Below, in pieces: positions 16,005-24,005 of a stretch of 45,233 nt of DNA. This stretch comes from an uncultured Ruthenibacterium sp. Its GTDB lineage: Bacteria; Bacillota; Clostridia; Oscillospirales; Ruminococcaceae. The stretch lies in NCBI GenBank assembly GCA_944388395.1, contig CALXIP010000111.1, forward strand, positions 1 through 45,233. Reading direction: 5' to 3'. The notes beneath the pieces are model-generated. The model worked only from the letters and a program-made list of their open reading frames with translations, was not told where the DNA came from and made no database searches. Within the stretch, counting starts at the first letter, position 1. Each line of letters starts with the position of its first letter. A program made the position numbers and the translations under genes.

Positions 16005-17072
16005 TTACACCAGAGAAAGGCGTTTTTCCATCGCCTCATAATGCAGACAATACGTCAGGGCCGTATCCTTGGTAATGCGTCCCTGTTGTGCCAACTTCAG
16101 CAGCGATGCATCCATGGAAATCATTCCCTGTGCGGCCCCCGACTGGATTGCCGAATCAATTTGATGCGTTTTTCCTTCACGAATCAGGTTTTTGATTGCT
16201 GCATTGGTATGCATAATTTCGAAAACCGGAATCAGTTTTCCATCCACGGACGGAAGCAGCTGCTGACTGATAACGGTCTGCAGCACCATGGACAGCTGCA
16301 TCCGAACCTGCGCCTGCTGGCTCGCCGGGAACACGTCGATAATCCGGTCCACAGTATTGGCCGCACCGGTGGTATGCAGGCTGCTGAACAACAGCTGGCC
16401 TGTCTCCGCCGCTGTCATGGCCACTTCGATCGTCTCGTAATCACGCATTTCGCCCAAAAGAATCACATCCGGGCTCTCCCGAAGAGCACTGCGCAAAGCA
16501 CTGATGTAGTTGGGCGTATCCGTGGAGATTTCTCGTTGGGTAACAATGCACTTCTGGTGCCGGTGAATAAATTCAATGGGATCTTCCATCGTAATGATGT
16601 GCCCTTCACGCGACTGGTTGATGGCATTGATCAGGCAGGCCAGCGTCGTCGACTTTCCGCTTCCGGCCGCACCGGTCACAAGCACAAGCCCTTTCATATG
16701 CCGAGCTGCCGCCATGACCTCGTCCGGGATATTCATTTCCACCGGATCGGGCAATCCGAAACGAATCACCCGAATCACTGCAGACAAACTTCCGCGCTGC
16801 CGGAAAATGTTGGCGCGGAACCGCCCCAGTTCCCGCACAGAAAACGAGAAATCATCGTCCGCACGGGTTTCCAGCGTTTTGCTGCCGTCTCTGCCGCAGA
16901 GGGTGTAAATCTCCTGTACAAGCCGTGCTGTATCTTCCGGCATCAACCGTGCCTGTTCCACCCGCTGCTGCCTTCCGCCCACCTTATAAGTCAGAGGCAA
17001 GCCTGCGATCAGGAACAAATCCGAAGCATGCCGCTCAATCGCTCCCTGCAAAATATCCATAATGCTTTCCAT
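16005..17072 (-). CDS. pilT: PilT-type retraction ATPase
   Basis: Hexameric cytoplasmic ATPase that powers retraction of type IV pili. The 355-residue protein contains the N-terminal PAS-like region (HASDLFLIAGLP), Walker A GAAGSGKST, the Asp box around ITMEDPIEFIH, Walker B VILLGEMRD, the His box SSLHTTGAANTVDRIID and the PilT-typical AIKNLIREGK near the C-terminus. The length and the last motif favour PilT over PilB/GspE. I chose ATG at 17072 with GGAAGGGG upstream. It is embedded in an operon with a PilC platform protein and small membrane proteins, while no extension ATPase is present in the window. Confidence 0.93.
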   Translation of the reverse strand: MESIMDILQGAIERHASDLFLIAGLPLTYKVGGRQQRVEQARLMPEDTARLVQEIYTLCGRDGSKTLETRADDDFSFSVRELGRFRANIFRQRGSLSAVIRVIRFGLPDPVEMNIPDEVMAAARHMKGLVLVTGAAGSGKSTTLACLINAINQSREGHIITMEDPIEFIHRHQKCIVTQREISTDTPNYISALRSALRESPDVILLGEMRDYETIEVAMTAAETGQLLFSSLHTTGAANTVDRIIDVFPASQQAQVRMQLSMVLQTVISQQLLPSVDGKLIPVFEIMHTNAAIKNLIREGKTHQIDSAIQSGAAQGMISMDASLLKLAQQGRITKDTALTYCLHYEAMEKRLSLV

Positions 17073-17077
17073 GACCG

Positions 17078-17494
17078 TTACCCCTTCCAAAGCTGTCCGA
17101 TATTTTCTGTTTCCTGCCACTGACGGACCTGCCGCCACTCCACAACGCGAATCTGCCGGTCTTCCAGCTGCACCGCAATGCTTAGCTGGCGTTCATCGCT
17201 GTTTTGCGCAACATAGCGCAGCAAATCACCGTCCACCTGGGTTCCTTCCGGAAGTTCCGCCAACAGTTCTTCCTCAGAAGATGCCTCGCTGCAAACCGTT
17301 TCCACCTGCGACAGCCACTGCTGCCCCAGCATTTCCAGCTCATATGTCTGCTGCACATAATCTGCCTGTTTTTGCGCCGTGGCAAGCATGGCGCGGGCCG
17401 TCACCAGAGAAAGCACCCCCAGCACCGCCAGACACACCACAACGACCATGACGATCAGCGACAGCCAGCCTGTGCGAATCGGTTCCTGTTTCAT
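17078..17494 (-). CDS. Small membrane protein of pilus-like operon (unknown)
   Basis: A 138-residue protein with one strong N-terminal membrane segment (about 10-33, WLSLIVMVVVVCLAVLGVLSL), then an amphipathic helix, then a predicted soluble domain ending DRQIRVVEWRQV. The topology (short charged head, one long hydrophobic helix, small outer domain) resembles a pilin or pseudopilin, but the usual glutamate at position 5 after the glycine is missing. It lies 3 bases after the preceding gene and 5 bases before pilT. I do not recognise a named family. A filament subunit or an assembly protein of PilN/O type are both possible. Confidence 0.75.
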   Translation of the reverse strand: MKQEPIRTGWLSLIVMVVVVCLAVLGVLSLVTARAMLATAQKQADYVQQTYELEMLGQQWLSQVETVCSEASSEEELLAELPEGTQVDGDLLRYVAQNSDERQLSIAVQLEDRQIRVVEWRQVRQWQETENIGQLWKG

Positions 17495-17497
17495 TTT

Positions 17498-17917
17498 CTA
17501 CTCTCCCCGCCAATTTGCCGCTGTTTGAAGGCTGTAAACCAATTCATCTTCCGCGCTCACATCAATCTGCGCCTCTACCAACGTTCCGTCTTTCTTCAGG
17601 GATATCTTGAGGCAATAGAAGCCATCTTCCGCTTCCTTCACGATACCGTTTTGAACATCGTAATGCAAGCAAATTTCACTCTCGGGACTCACGTTCACCA
17701 AAGACCGGAACTCTTCTTCGCTTTCGCTGGCTGCAATCAGTTCGGCGGCGTTTTCCGCAAGCAGCGTCCCATCCGAAAGGCGCTGCGCCTGCGTTCCCAT
17801 CCCCTGGGCCGCGGCAAACACCTGCACCAGCACCGCCAGCGCCACACTGAGAAACAGCACCAGCAGAACGGTCTCCACATAAAATGCAATTCCTCTTTTT
17901 GTATCATTCATGCGCAC
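17498..17917 (-). CDS. Pilin-like membrane protein of pilus-like operon
   Basis: A 139-residue protein beginning MRMNDTKRGIAFYVE and followed by a hydrophobic helix of about 20 residues. The RG-IAFYVE start looks like a type III signal: glycine, then a hydrophobic stretch with a glutamate (here at +6, not the usual +5). This makes it the best candidate in the operon for a processed pilin or minor pilin. The remainder is soluble, with CLHYDVQNGIV and CLKISLKKDG. Its start overlaps the preceding gene by 14 bases. No prepilin peptidase gene is in the window. Confidence 0.72.
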   Translation of the reverse strand: MRMNDTKRGIAFYVETVLLVLFLSVALAVLVQVFAAAQGMGTQAQRLSDGTLLAENAAELIAASESEEEFRSLVNVSPESEICLHYDVQNGIVKEAEDGFYCLKISLKKDGTLVEAQIDVSAEDELVYSLQTAANWRGE

Positions 17918-18386
17918 GGTCCTCCATCAAACTGCGCACCGCAACGTATCCCTTGCCATACTGCGTTTCAAACGCCAATAGGCCCGGCTGTACAAACGAC
18001 ACCTCAAATGTATCCGTTTGGGCAATGACCGCCGCCTCATCCTCCTGGCAGGATTCATCCGCACGGCGATATTCTTCTACCAGGTTTCCCTGATACAAAT
18101 AAATTCGAGTCTCGTAGCTGCTGCCATCCACCTGTTCCTGAAGCACCAGCATCGTCCCCTCCGGGCCATCCCGCAGCAAAACTGCATCTGAACGGTCGGC
18201 AGCACGCACTTTCTGTTGTAAATAGGTCAGTGTTGCCCGGCGGTTTTCCGAAATATTCTGGTTTTCCACCAACGAGCGATACACATGAGAGCCAATCCCC
18301 ATCAGTGCCAGAAGGGACACAAACACACAGGCCATCAGAATCAGCAAATAAAAGTGTTCCCGCTCTTTTGCTCTTTCAGCGCGCAC
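17904..18386 (-). CDS. DUF4860-like membrane protein of pilus-like operon
   Basis: A 160-residue protein with a charged head (MRAERAKEREHF), one membrane helix (about 12-33) and a soluble part containing ENRRATLTYLQQKVRAAD and GPEGTMLVLQEQVDG. The pattern matches what I remember of DUF4860 proteins of Clostridia, but I cannot confirm this by search. The overall shape is like a minor pseudopilin of GspJ type. It overlaps the next gene by 14 bases, which suggests coupled translation. Confidence 0.72.
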   Translation of the reverse strand: MRAERAKEREHFYLLILMACVFVSLLALMGIGSHVYRSLVENQNISENRRATLTYLQQKVRAADRSDAVLLRDGPEGTMLVLQEQVDGSSYETRIYLYQGNLVEEYRRADESCQEDEAAVIAQTDTFEVSFVQPGLLAFETQYGKGYVAVRSLMEDRAHE

Positions 18387-18413
18387 TGTTTCTGTCCCTC
18401 CTTTGTACAGACG

Positions 18414-18740
18414 TTATTTTTTCTCCAAAACCGCCACTTCCGGCAACAAATTTTCCGCAAATGCCTCGTAAGTAATGATAAAGCGCTGATGATTGAGCTG
18501 CAAGCCATAATTTTCTTCCAAATAAGAAAGTTCCGAAGGATATGCGCCCTCCAATGCATAACACTGAACGGCCGCATCAATCACCACCTGCCGCACGGCA
18601 AACGCCGTCTGATCGGACAGGTCCTCCTCTCCGCGCCGCCAGCGATCGCCAGCAAACACAAGCAGCGCCAGCACGCAGACAACCGCCAGCCGCCTCAGCC
18701 ATACCAGCCTTCGCGCCCTTTTGTACGAATCGTGATACAT
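18414..18740 (-). CDS. Small pilin-like membrane protein of pilus-like operon
   Basis: A 108-residue protein with a basic head (YHDSYKRARRLVWLRR), one membrane helix (about 15-30) and a short soluble part. AVQCYALEGAYPSELSYLEENYG is typical of type II/IV pseudopilins, where a YP-x-L motif follows the helix. The glycine/glutamate processing site is not visible. ATG at 18740 has GGAGG about eight bases upstream and follows pilC by 13 bases. Function as a minor pilin is inferred from motif and context. Confidence 0.75.
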   Translation of the reverse strand: MYHDSYKRARRLVWLRRLAVVCVLALLVFAGDRWRRGEEDLSDQTAFAVRQVVIDAAVQCYALEGAYPSELSYLEENYGLQLNHQRFIITYEAFAENLLPEVAVLEKK

Positions 18741-18753
18741 GCAGCAACCTCCG

Positions 18754-19794
18754 TCAGCCCACGGCTGCCAAAATGCCAACCAACGGCAGCATCACGGACA
18801 GAAGTGTCAATCCCACTGCCAACGTCAAAAGCCCGGACAGAATCGGTTCGATGTTTCCGATCAGCAATTCAATCCGCGTATCCGCTTCCGCCGAAAACAC
18901 TTTGGAAAGACGCTCCAGAACATTCTCCAGCTGTCCACTGCGCGCACCGCTGAGCAGCATGCGGTTGTACAGCGGTTCAAAAATCTTCTCCTCATAAAAC
19001 GCCTGTGCCAGACTGTTTCCCGCGGCCATTTTTTCCATTGCGCAGTTCAGTTTTTCATGCAGCGCTTTATGCTGCACCATCTGAACGGCTCTTTCCATGG
19101 ACAAATCGGTGTTCATGCCACTGGCCACAAAGGTTGCCAGCGCCGTGACGAATTGTGCCTGTGCCAGCTGCGCATAAGCACCGGCCGTGAGCGGAAATTT
19201 TTCAAACAGGTTCAAAAGCCGTGTTTTTCCCTGTTCTGTGCGGGCCAGCAAAAGACCTGCCAGAAGGAACAGCGCCAGCACGACCACAGCCCCCAGCGCA
19301 ATTCCGCCCACCACATAAGCCACGCGGATATAAGAATATGCCGACGCGGCCATGCTGCCGGCCAGCGACGCATAAACACCGGTGAACACCGGAAGAACCT
19401 GAAACACCAAAATTCCCAGCACCACGGCCATCAGCAGAAGCAGCGCCGCCGGATAGACCACTGCACTTTTCAGCTTTTTGCCCAGACGATGCTGCGTTTC
19501 GTAATAGACCGACAGCATGCGCAGAACGCTGTCCGTTCTGCCGGCCAGTTCGCCTGCTTCGATCATATCGCTCATGTATTGCGGGAACAAGCCGCACTCA
19601 CGCACTGCCTGTGCCAGAGGAACGCCTGTCATTACGGCACGATACACCGTTTGCGCCGCTTCATGAAACGTCCCCTGCTCACTGTCTTCGCACAGCAGGG
19701 ACAGCGATTCGTCCACAGGAATTCCCGCGGAAAGCATCATTGCCATATTTTCACAGAAAACACTGGCAGCTATGGAACTGAGCTGCTTTTTCAT
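18754..19794 (-). CDS. pilC: PilC/GspF-type inner-membrane platform protein
   Basis: The 346-residue polytopic protein has two type II secretion F domains (about 10-130 and 210-335) separated by membrane segments. Motifs include MMLSAGIPVDESL, MIEAGELAGRTDSVL, YPAALLLLMAVVLGILVF and, in the second copy, LLSGARSGQLENVLERL. It should anchor the ATPase and build or retract the filament. It is slightly shorter than canonical PilC (about 400), lacking part of the N-terminal region. It lies between the transglutaminase-like lipoprotein and the pilin-like genes. Confidence 0.92.
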   Translation of the reverse strand: MKKQLSSIAASVFCENMAMMLSAGIPVDESLSLLCEDSEQGTFHEAAQTVYRAVMTGVPLAQAVRECGLFPQYMSDMIEAGELAGRTDSVLRMLSVYYETQHRLGKKLKSAVVYPAALLLLMAVVLGILVFQVLPVFTGVYASLAGSMAASAYSYIRVAYVVGGIALGAVVVLALFLLAGLLLARTEQGKTRLLNLFEKFPLTAGAYAQLAQAQFVTALATFVASGMNTDLSMERAVQMVQHKALHEKLNCAMEKMAAGNSLAQAFYEEKIFEPLYNRMLLSGARSGQLENVLERLSKVFSAEADTRIELLIGNIEPILSGLLTLAVGLTLLSVMLPLVGILAAVG

Positions 19795-19808
19795 GTCAGT
19801 TACCCCTC

Positions 19809-20708
19809 TCAGTAAACGTAACGGTCCACATAGTCGGTTCCGTCGCCAATGGTTGTTTCATCTGCTCCGTTTGCAGCGAAGGTCAGATCGATCCGTTCCC
19901 ACTCATTGGCAGGCGCCTTGATCTCCACCGTGATCCAGCCACTTTCCTTTAAATAAATCATATTCCAGGCGTGGTAAACCGCACCGTCGGAAACATAACC
20001 TGTGATCACTTTCGCCGGAATCCCCTGGCTGCGCAGCATGGCCGCCGCCAGAGATGCATAATCAAAGCAGATGCCCTTTCCGCTGCTCAGCGTCTGGTCC
20101 GGGTCCGGCACATAACCGGTCACGTCGCCGGCTGCTTTGTCGTAATCGTAAACGATGTTTTCTTTAATGTATTCATAGATCCGAGCGACAGCGTCCGTCT
20201 CGCTGGATGCCTGCTCTCCAAGCTGGTTTGCAAGTGAAACGCACTCCGATTCCTGCGTGTACCAAACAATCTGGTTCGCATGCAGGAAGGGTTGGAATTC
20301 GTCCTCCAGATTCACTTGCGTCTCAACAGCAAAAAGCTCAATGTATTTACTTTCAGTGGTATTCTGCATGACCTGAATTTTATAAAGTCCGTCCCCGCAT
20401 TGAAGCGGAAAAAACTGCGGCGTACCGTCGCCTGGCAAGTCGTAAACATAAACCGTTTCGCCCTGCCCGACTTTTACTTTCAGTCTTTTCTCGCTCTGCG
20501 CGCTCACGCCGACATACCCCTGTGACGCACTGGAAACGTCGATTTGTGCGCCATTGCCGCTTTGTGCCGCCTCGGCATGGAACTCTGTGTTCTTCCACTC
20601 CGCCCGGACAAAACTGCCTGTTTCCGATGGTTCCGACTGTTCAGGCGCCGCACATCCGGGGAATCCCAGCAGGGCGAGCAAAACCACCACACAGCTCAAC
20701 CAGCGCAT
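19809..20708 (-). CDS. Transglutaminase-like lipoprotein
   Basis: The 299-residue secreted protein has a hydrophobic signal (2-16) ending in FPGC19, a loose lipobox. A beta-rich middle part is followed by a transglutaminase/protease fold with the catalytic cysteine in GKGICFDYASLAAAM, histidine in VYHAWNMIY and a candidate aspartate in ERIDLTF. It probably sits outside the cell on a lipid anchor, acting as a peptidase or cross-linker. ATG at 20708 has AAAGGAG six bases upstream. It is the first gene after the operon promoter and lies 14 bases before pilC, so a role in maturing or anchoring the filament is plausible but unproved. Confidence 0.85.
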   Translation of the reverse strand: MRWLSCVVVLLALLGFPGCAAPEQSEPSETGSFVRAEWKNTEFHAEAAQSGNGAQIDVSSASQGYVGVSAQSEKRLKVKVGQGETVYVYDLPGDGTPQFFPLQCGDGLYKIQVMQNTTESKYIELFAVETQVNLEDEFQPFLHANQIVWYTQESECVSLANQLGEQASSETDAVARIYEYIKENIVYDYDKAAGDVTGYVPDPDQTLSSGKGICFDYASLAAAMLRSQGIPAKVITGYVSDGAVYHAWNMIYLKESGWITVEIKAPANEWERIDLTFAANGADETTIGDGTDYVDRYVY

Positions 20709-20765
20709 TTTATTCTCCTTTGTTCTGCAAACATACCTTCCCACCTACCGGCGCAGTCTTTCTTT

Positions 20766-20794
20766 ATTATAAAAAGATTCTGTGGTGAATTCAA
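20766..20794 (-). promoter_or_regulatory. Sigma-A promoter of the pilus-like operon
   Basis: TTGAAT (20789-20794), a 17-base spacer and TATAAT (20766-20771) read on the minus strand. The -35 box overlaps the rmuC stop codon. The leader to the first start is about 50 bases. Confidence 0.75.
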
Positions 20795-22143
20795 GTCGCG
20801 TCCGGGTCGTCCTCTGTCTGCTGGACAGGCACATTCTGTGAATCAAATTCGGGCAGTGCCGTTACACCGCGCAGTTTTCGCTGAATCTGTCTTGTGCGCA
20901 CTCCCACCAGTTTCTCCAGTTCATTTCCCGCCTGTTCAATGCGGGTCTGCGCCTGTGCCAACGCTTTCCCAAACGTATCAAACTCCGCTTTGACATTTCC
21001 CAAAACCTGCCAGACCTCTCCGGAACGCTTTTGAATGGCCAGGGTCCGGAACCCCATTTGCAGGCTGTTCAAAAGCGCCGCCATGGTTGTGGGCCCGGCT
21101 ATCACTACTTTACTCTCTGCCTGCAGCCGCTCCACCATGCCTCTCCGCACCAGTTCCGCGTACAACCCTTCCGTGGGAAGGAACATCACACCGAACTCCG
21201 TGGTGTAAGGAATTTGAATGTATTTATCATGGATATCCTTGGCAAATCCACGCACACGCTGCTCCAAAATTCTGCCGGCAATCTCGATGCGCGCTGTGTT
21301 ACCTTCTTCGTAGGCATCCTGCAAAGAGCCATATGCATCCACAGGAAATTTCGCGTCAATGGGCAGCCACACCGGCGTTTCCCCATCGCCTGGCAAGCGC
21401 ACTGCATATTCCACGCGTTCGCTGCTTCCGGGGATGGTCACCACGTTTTCCTCATACTGTTCCGGTGCCAGAATCTGTTCCAGAATCGCTCCCAGCTGAA
21501 CCTCGCCCAGAATACCGCGTGTTTTCACATTGCTGAGGACCTTTTTCAGATCGCCTACTCCCACGGCCAGGGTCTGCATTTCTCCCAGCCCTTTATAAAC
21601 GCTCTCCAATTGCTGACTCACTCGATTAAAGGACTGATGCAGCTTTTCTTCCAACGTCTTTTGCAGTTTCTCATCCACGGTATTGCGCATTTCATCCAGC
21701 TTCTGCGTGTTCTCCGCCTGCAATGCAGTCAGCCGGGTTTCCATGGTCATGCGAATATTTTCCAGTTTCTGCTCATTTTCCACCGCGTTTGCAGACAGGC
21801 GCTGATCCACGCCCCGCAGCTGGTCATTCACTGTTTTCTGAAGGGCCGCCTGCCGAAGCGCCATCTGGTCGCTTAAGTCCTTGAGTCGCGCGTTTTGTGT
21901 TTCAGAGATTTGTCGCTGTGCGGATGCCTGTAGTTCCGCGCTCGTCTGCATGGCCCGATGAATGCTGTTTCCCAGCTCTCCACGCATCTGACGCAGTTCA
22001 TTTTGCATCTGCTGGCGCGACTGCTCCAGTTCCTGCATCAGCTGTTCTGTTTGCTGTTCATCCCCGCCGCGGGGGCGTGTTGCCAGAACGATCACGAGCA
22101 GAATACAGGCCAGCGCACTCAAAATCAACGATACAATCTCCAT
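20791..22143 (-). CDS. rmuC: RmuC-family DNA recombination protein
   Basis: RmuC limits recombination at inverted repeats and has a nuclease-like core. The 450-residue protein has an N-terminal membrane helix (about 3-21), a long coiled coil (about 28-190, many QEL/LQAENTQKLDEMR heptads) and the conserved RmuC domain (about 195-400) with TRGILGEVQLGAILEQIL, VEYAVRLPG, PIDAKFP and FLPTEGLYAE. ATG at 22143 has AAGGAG upstream. It stands alone, divergent from the deacetylase, with no clear terminator before the next promoter. Confidence 0.93.
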   Translation of the reverse strand: MEIVSLILSALACILLVIVLATRPRGGDEQQTEQLMQELEQSRQQMQNELRQMRGELGNSIHRAMQTSAELQASAQRQISETQNARLKDLSDQMALRQAALQKTVNDQLRGVDQRLSANAVENEQKLENIRMTMETRLTALQAENTQKLDEMRNTVDEKLQKTLEEKLHQSFNRVSQQLESVYKGLGEMQTLAVGVGDLKKVLSNVKTRGILGEVQLGAILEQILAPEQYEENVVTIPGSSERVEYAVRLPGDGETPVWLPIDAKFPVDAYGSLQDAYEEGNTARIEIAGRILEQRVRGFAKDIHDKYIQIPYTTEFGVMFLPTEGLYAELVRRGMVERLQAESKVVIAGPTTMAALLNSLQMGFRTLAIQKRSGEVWQVLGNVKAEFDTFGKALAQAQTRIEQAGNELEKLVGVRTRQIQRKLRGVTALPEFDSQNVPVQQTEDDPDAT

Positions 22144-22240
22144 GTCCGGTACTCCTTCAGGGCATAGTCACCCACACTGTTTCATAGCTATAAGTATACG
22201 TTCAAACAGCATATAAATCAATGAAAAGGCGGCGATTCAT

Positions 22241-23035
22241 TTGAAAAACAAACGCAGATTCGGCCGGTTCCACCGGCTTCTGGCGGCGGCAGGCCTTTGC
22301 GCACTGGCTTGTCTCGGGGCCGGGCTCGTCACTACCAGACCCGTGGGATGTTCCAACGACGACCTGACCGCGCCCCTGGAAGTCATGACGGAAGATCCGT
22401 CCGAAGAGGAAAAGGTCGTCTACCTGACATTTGACGACGGTCCCTCCTCTACAACGGAAGCCGTTTTGGACATATTGAAAAAGGAAGAGGTTCCCGCCAC
22501 TTTTTTTGTAATTGCTGCGGAGAACAATGAAAAATATCTTCCTCTATTGGAGCGTACTGCTGCAGAAGGGCATATGATCGCCCTGCACACCTGCACCCAC
22601 GATTACAAGGCCATTTATCAAAGCCCCAGCGCCTACTGGCAGGATATTGACGCTCTGAAGGAGAAATTGTCCGCCTACGTCGACCCGCAGGAATTGGTAT
22701 GGCTCCGTTTTCCGGGCGGAAGTACCAACACCGTCAGCCATAAATACGGCGGAAGCAGCATCATGAAGGACCTGAAAGCACAGGCGACGGAAAAAGGGTA
22801 CCACTATGTGGACTGGAACGTGTGCGCCGACGATGCAATCGGCGGTCATCCATCCGCAGAAAAAATTTATAACAATGTCATCCGGGATGTGGGTGACAAA
22901 CACCGCTGCATCGTACTGATGCATGACACGAAAGCCACCCAAAATACCGCTGCCGCCCTTCCGGATATTATCCGCTGGTTCAAAAACGCGGGCTACCGCT
23001 TTGACACCGTCGATCATCTGGAGCGTGAAATATGA
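22241..23035 (+). CDS. Secreted polysaccharide (peptidoglycan) deacetylase
   Basis: Metal-dependent NodB-type deacetylase that removes acetyl groups from cell-wall glycans. The 264-residue protein has an N-terminal signal/anchor (about 10-32), then the five NodB motifs: TFDDGPS (catalytic base and metal aspartate), HTCTHDY (metal histidines), RFPGG, DWNVCADDA and VLMHDT. The start is TTG at 22241 with AAGGCGG just upstream. A competing ATG at 22221 is out of frame and stops after seven codons. It is probably monocistronic, and a separate promoter follows it. Confidence 0.9.
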   Translation: MKNKRRFGRFHRLLAAAGLCALACLGAGLVTTRPVGCSNDDLTAPLEVMTEDPSEEEKVVYLTFDDGPSSTTEAVLDILKKEEVPATFFVIAAENNEKYLPLLERTAAEGHMIALHTCTHDYKAIYQSPSAYWQDIDALKEKLSAYVDPQELVWLRFPGGSTNTVSHKYGGSSIMKDLKAQATEKGYHYVDWNVCADDAIGGHPSAEKIYNNVIRDVGDKHRCIVLMHDTKATQNTAAALPDIIRWFKNAGYRFDTVDHLEREI

Positions 23036-23063
23036 ATAATATGCAAATTTCCATGCAATTTGT

Positions 23064-23092
23064 TTGTAAAGTTCTGAAAAATGTTGTATACT
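23064..23092 (+). promoter_or_regulatory. Sigma-A promoter of the DUF5685 operon
   Basis: TTGTAA (23064-23069), a 17-base spacer and TATACT (23087-23092) lie about 36 bases before the DUF5685 start. Confidence 0.78.
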
Positions 23093-23127
23093 ACACAAGA
23101 TAGGTCATCGGCAGGGAGGGTTCACGC

Positions 23128-23985
23128 ATGTTCGGGTATATCATGCCCTTCAAGGCAGAATTGAAAGTGCGTGAATGGACATTGTACCGCTCCTATTACT
23201 GCGGGCTTTGCAAAGAGCTGAAACGGGAATATGGGTTTCTCCCCCGCTTCCTTTTAAACTACGACATGGTGCTTCTGGCCATGACCGCAGACGGGCTTTC
23301 CGCTGCCCAGCCTTCTGTTTGTCCGGAACGCTGTATTGCCGGCCCTCTTCAGAAACGGCCGGTCTGCGGCAGCACGCCCGGGCTTCGCCTGGCGGCGGAT
23401 GCGTTGATCCTGACTGCCTACTATAAAGTGGCAGACGACATTGCCGATGAATCCTTTTTCAAAAAGGCACGCGCATATCTTTTGCGCATTCTGCTGTCCG
23501 GTCCGCATCAGAAAGCGGCCCGCCGCCTTCCGGAAGCGGACAAGCTGTTTGCAGAGCAGACGCTTGCCCAGCAAGCGCTGGAAAAACGTTCAAGCACCTG
23601 CCTGGACGAAGCGGCGGAACCCACAGCCCAGATGACAGGTGCCCTTTTCGCGCTGTGCGGTCCGCAAAAGGAAATTTTGCACCGGATGGGGCTGTTTCTG
23701 GGGAAAATTCTTTACTTTCTGGATGCTGCCGAAGATTACGACAAAGACGCCGAAAAGGGTTCTTATAACGTTTTTCTGACCAATGGCTTTTCCAAAGAAG
23801 AAGCCATTCAACAGGCACAAACACTCTGCCGGATGTGTGCCGGAGAAACTGCGCTGTGCTATAACCTTCTGGACGTTTCCTCTTACAAATCAATTTTAGA
23901 TAACATTGTGTTTCTGGGCCTGCCGCAGAGCATCGCTCTTGCGGGTACCGAACGGCCACACCACAATCGACATGACCCGATTTAA
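23128..23985 (+). CDS. DUF5685-family protein with Asp-rich motifs
   Basis: The start MFGYI-PFKAELKVRE-LYRSYYCGLCKEL is what I recall for DUF5685 proteins of Clostridia (285 residues, function unknown). C25-x2-C28 and C65/C69/C80 could bind a metal. Two acidic motifs stand out: ADDIADE at 102-108 and LDAAEDYDKD at 198-207, the latter followed by KGSYNVFL. They resemble the two magnesium/diphosphate motifs of squalene/phytoene synthases in order and local context. The protein is otherwise helical, without signal peptide. ATG has GGGAGGG nine bases upstream. It is the first gene of an operon with the J-like protein and a membrane protein. The enzyme idea is my inference. Confidence 0.75.
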   Translation: MFGYIMPFKAELKVREWTLYRSYYCGLCKELKREYGFLPRFLLNYDMVLLAMTADGLSAAQPSVCPERCIAGPLQKRPVCGSTPGLRLAADALILTAYYKVADDIADESFFKKARAYLLRILLSGPHQKAARRLPEADKLFAEQTLAQQALEKRSSTCLDEAAEPTAQMTGALFALCGPQKEILHRMGLFLGKILYFLDAAEDYDKDAEKGSYNVFLTNGFSKEEAIQQAQTLCRMCAGETALCYNLLDVSSYKSILDNIVFLGLPQSIALAGTERPHHNRHDPI

Positions 23986-24005
23986 CGGGCAGAAAGGACA
24001 AACCC

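Noticed and set aside
17498-18740. Classic prepilin cleavage sites in all four small proteins of the pilus-like operon
   Set aside because: Only the gene at 17498-17917 has a glycine followed by a hydrophobic run with a nearby glutamate, and that is at +6. The others lack it.
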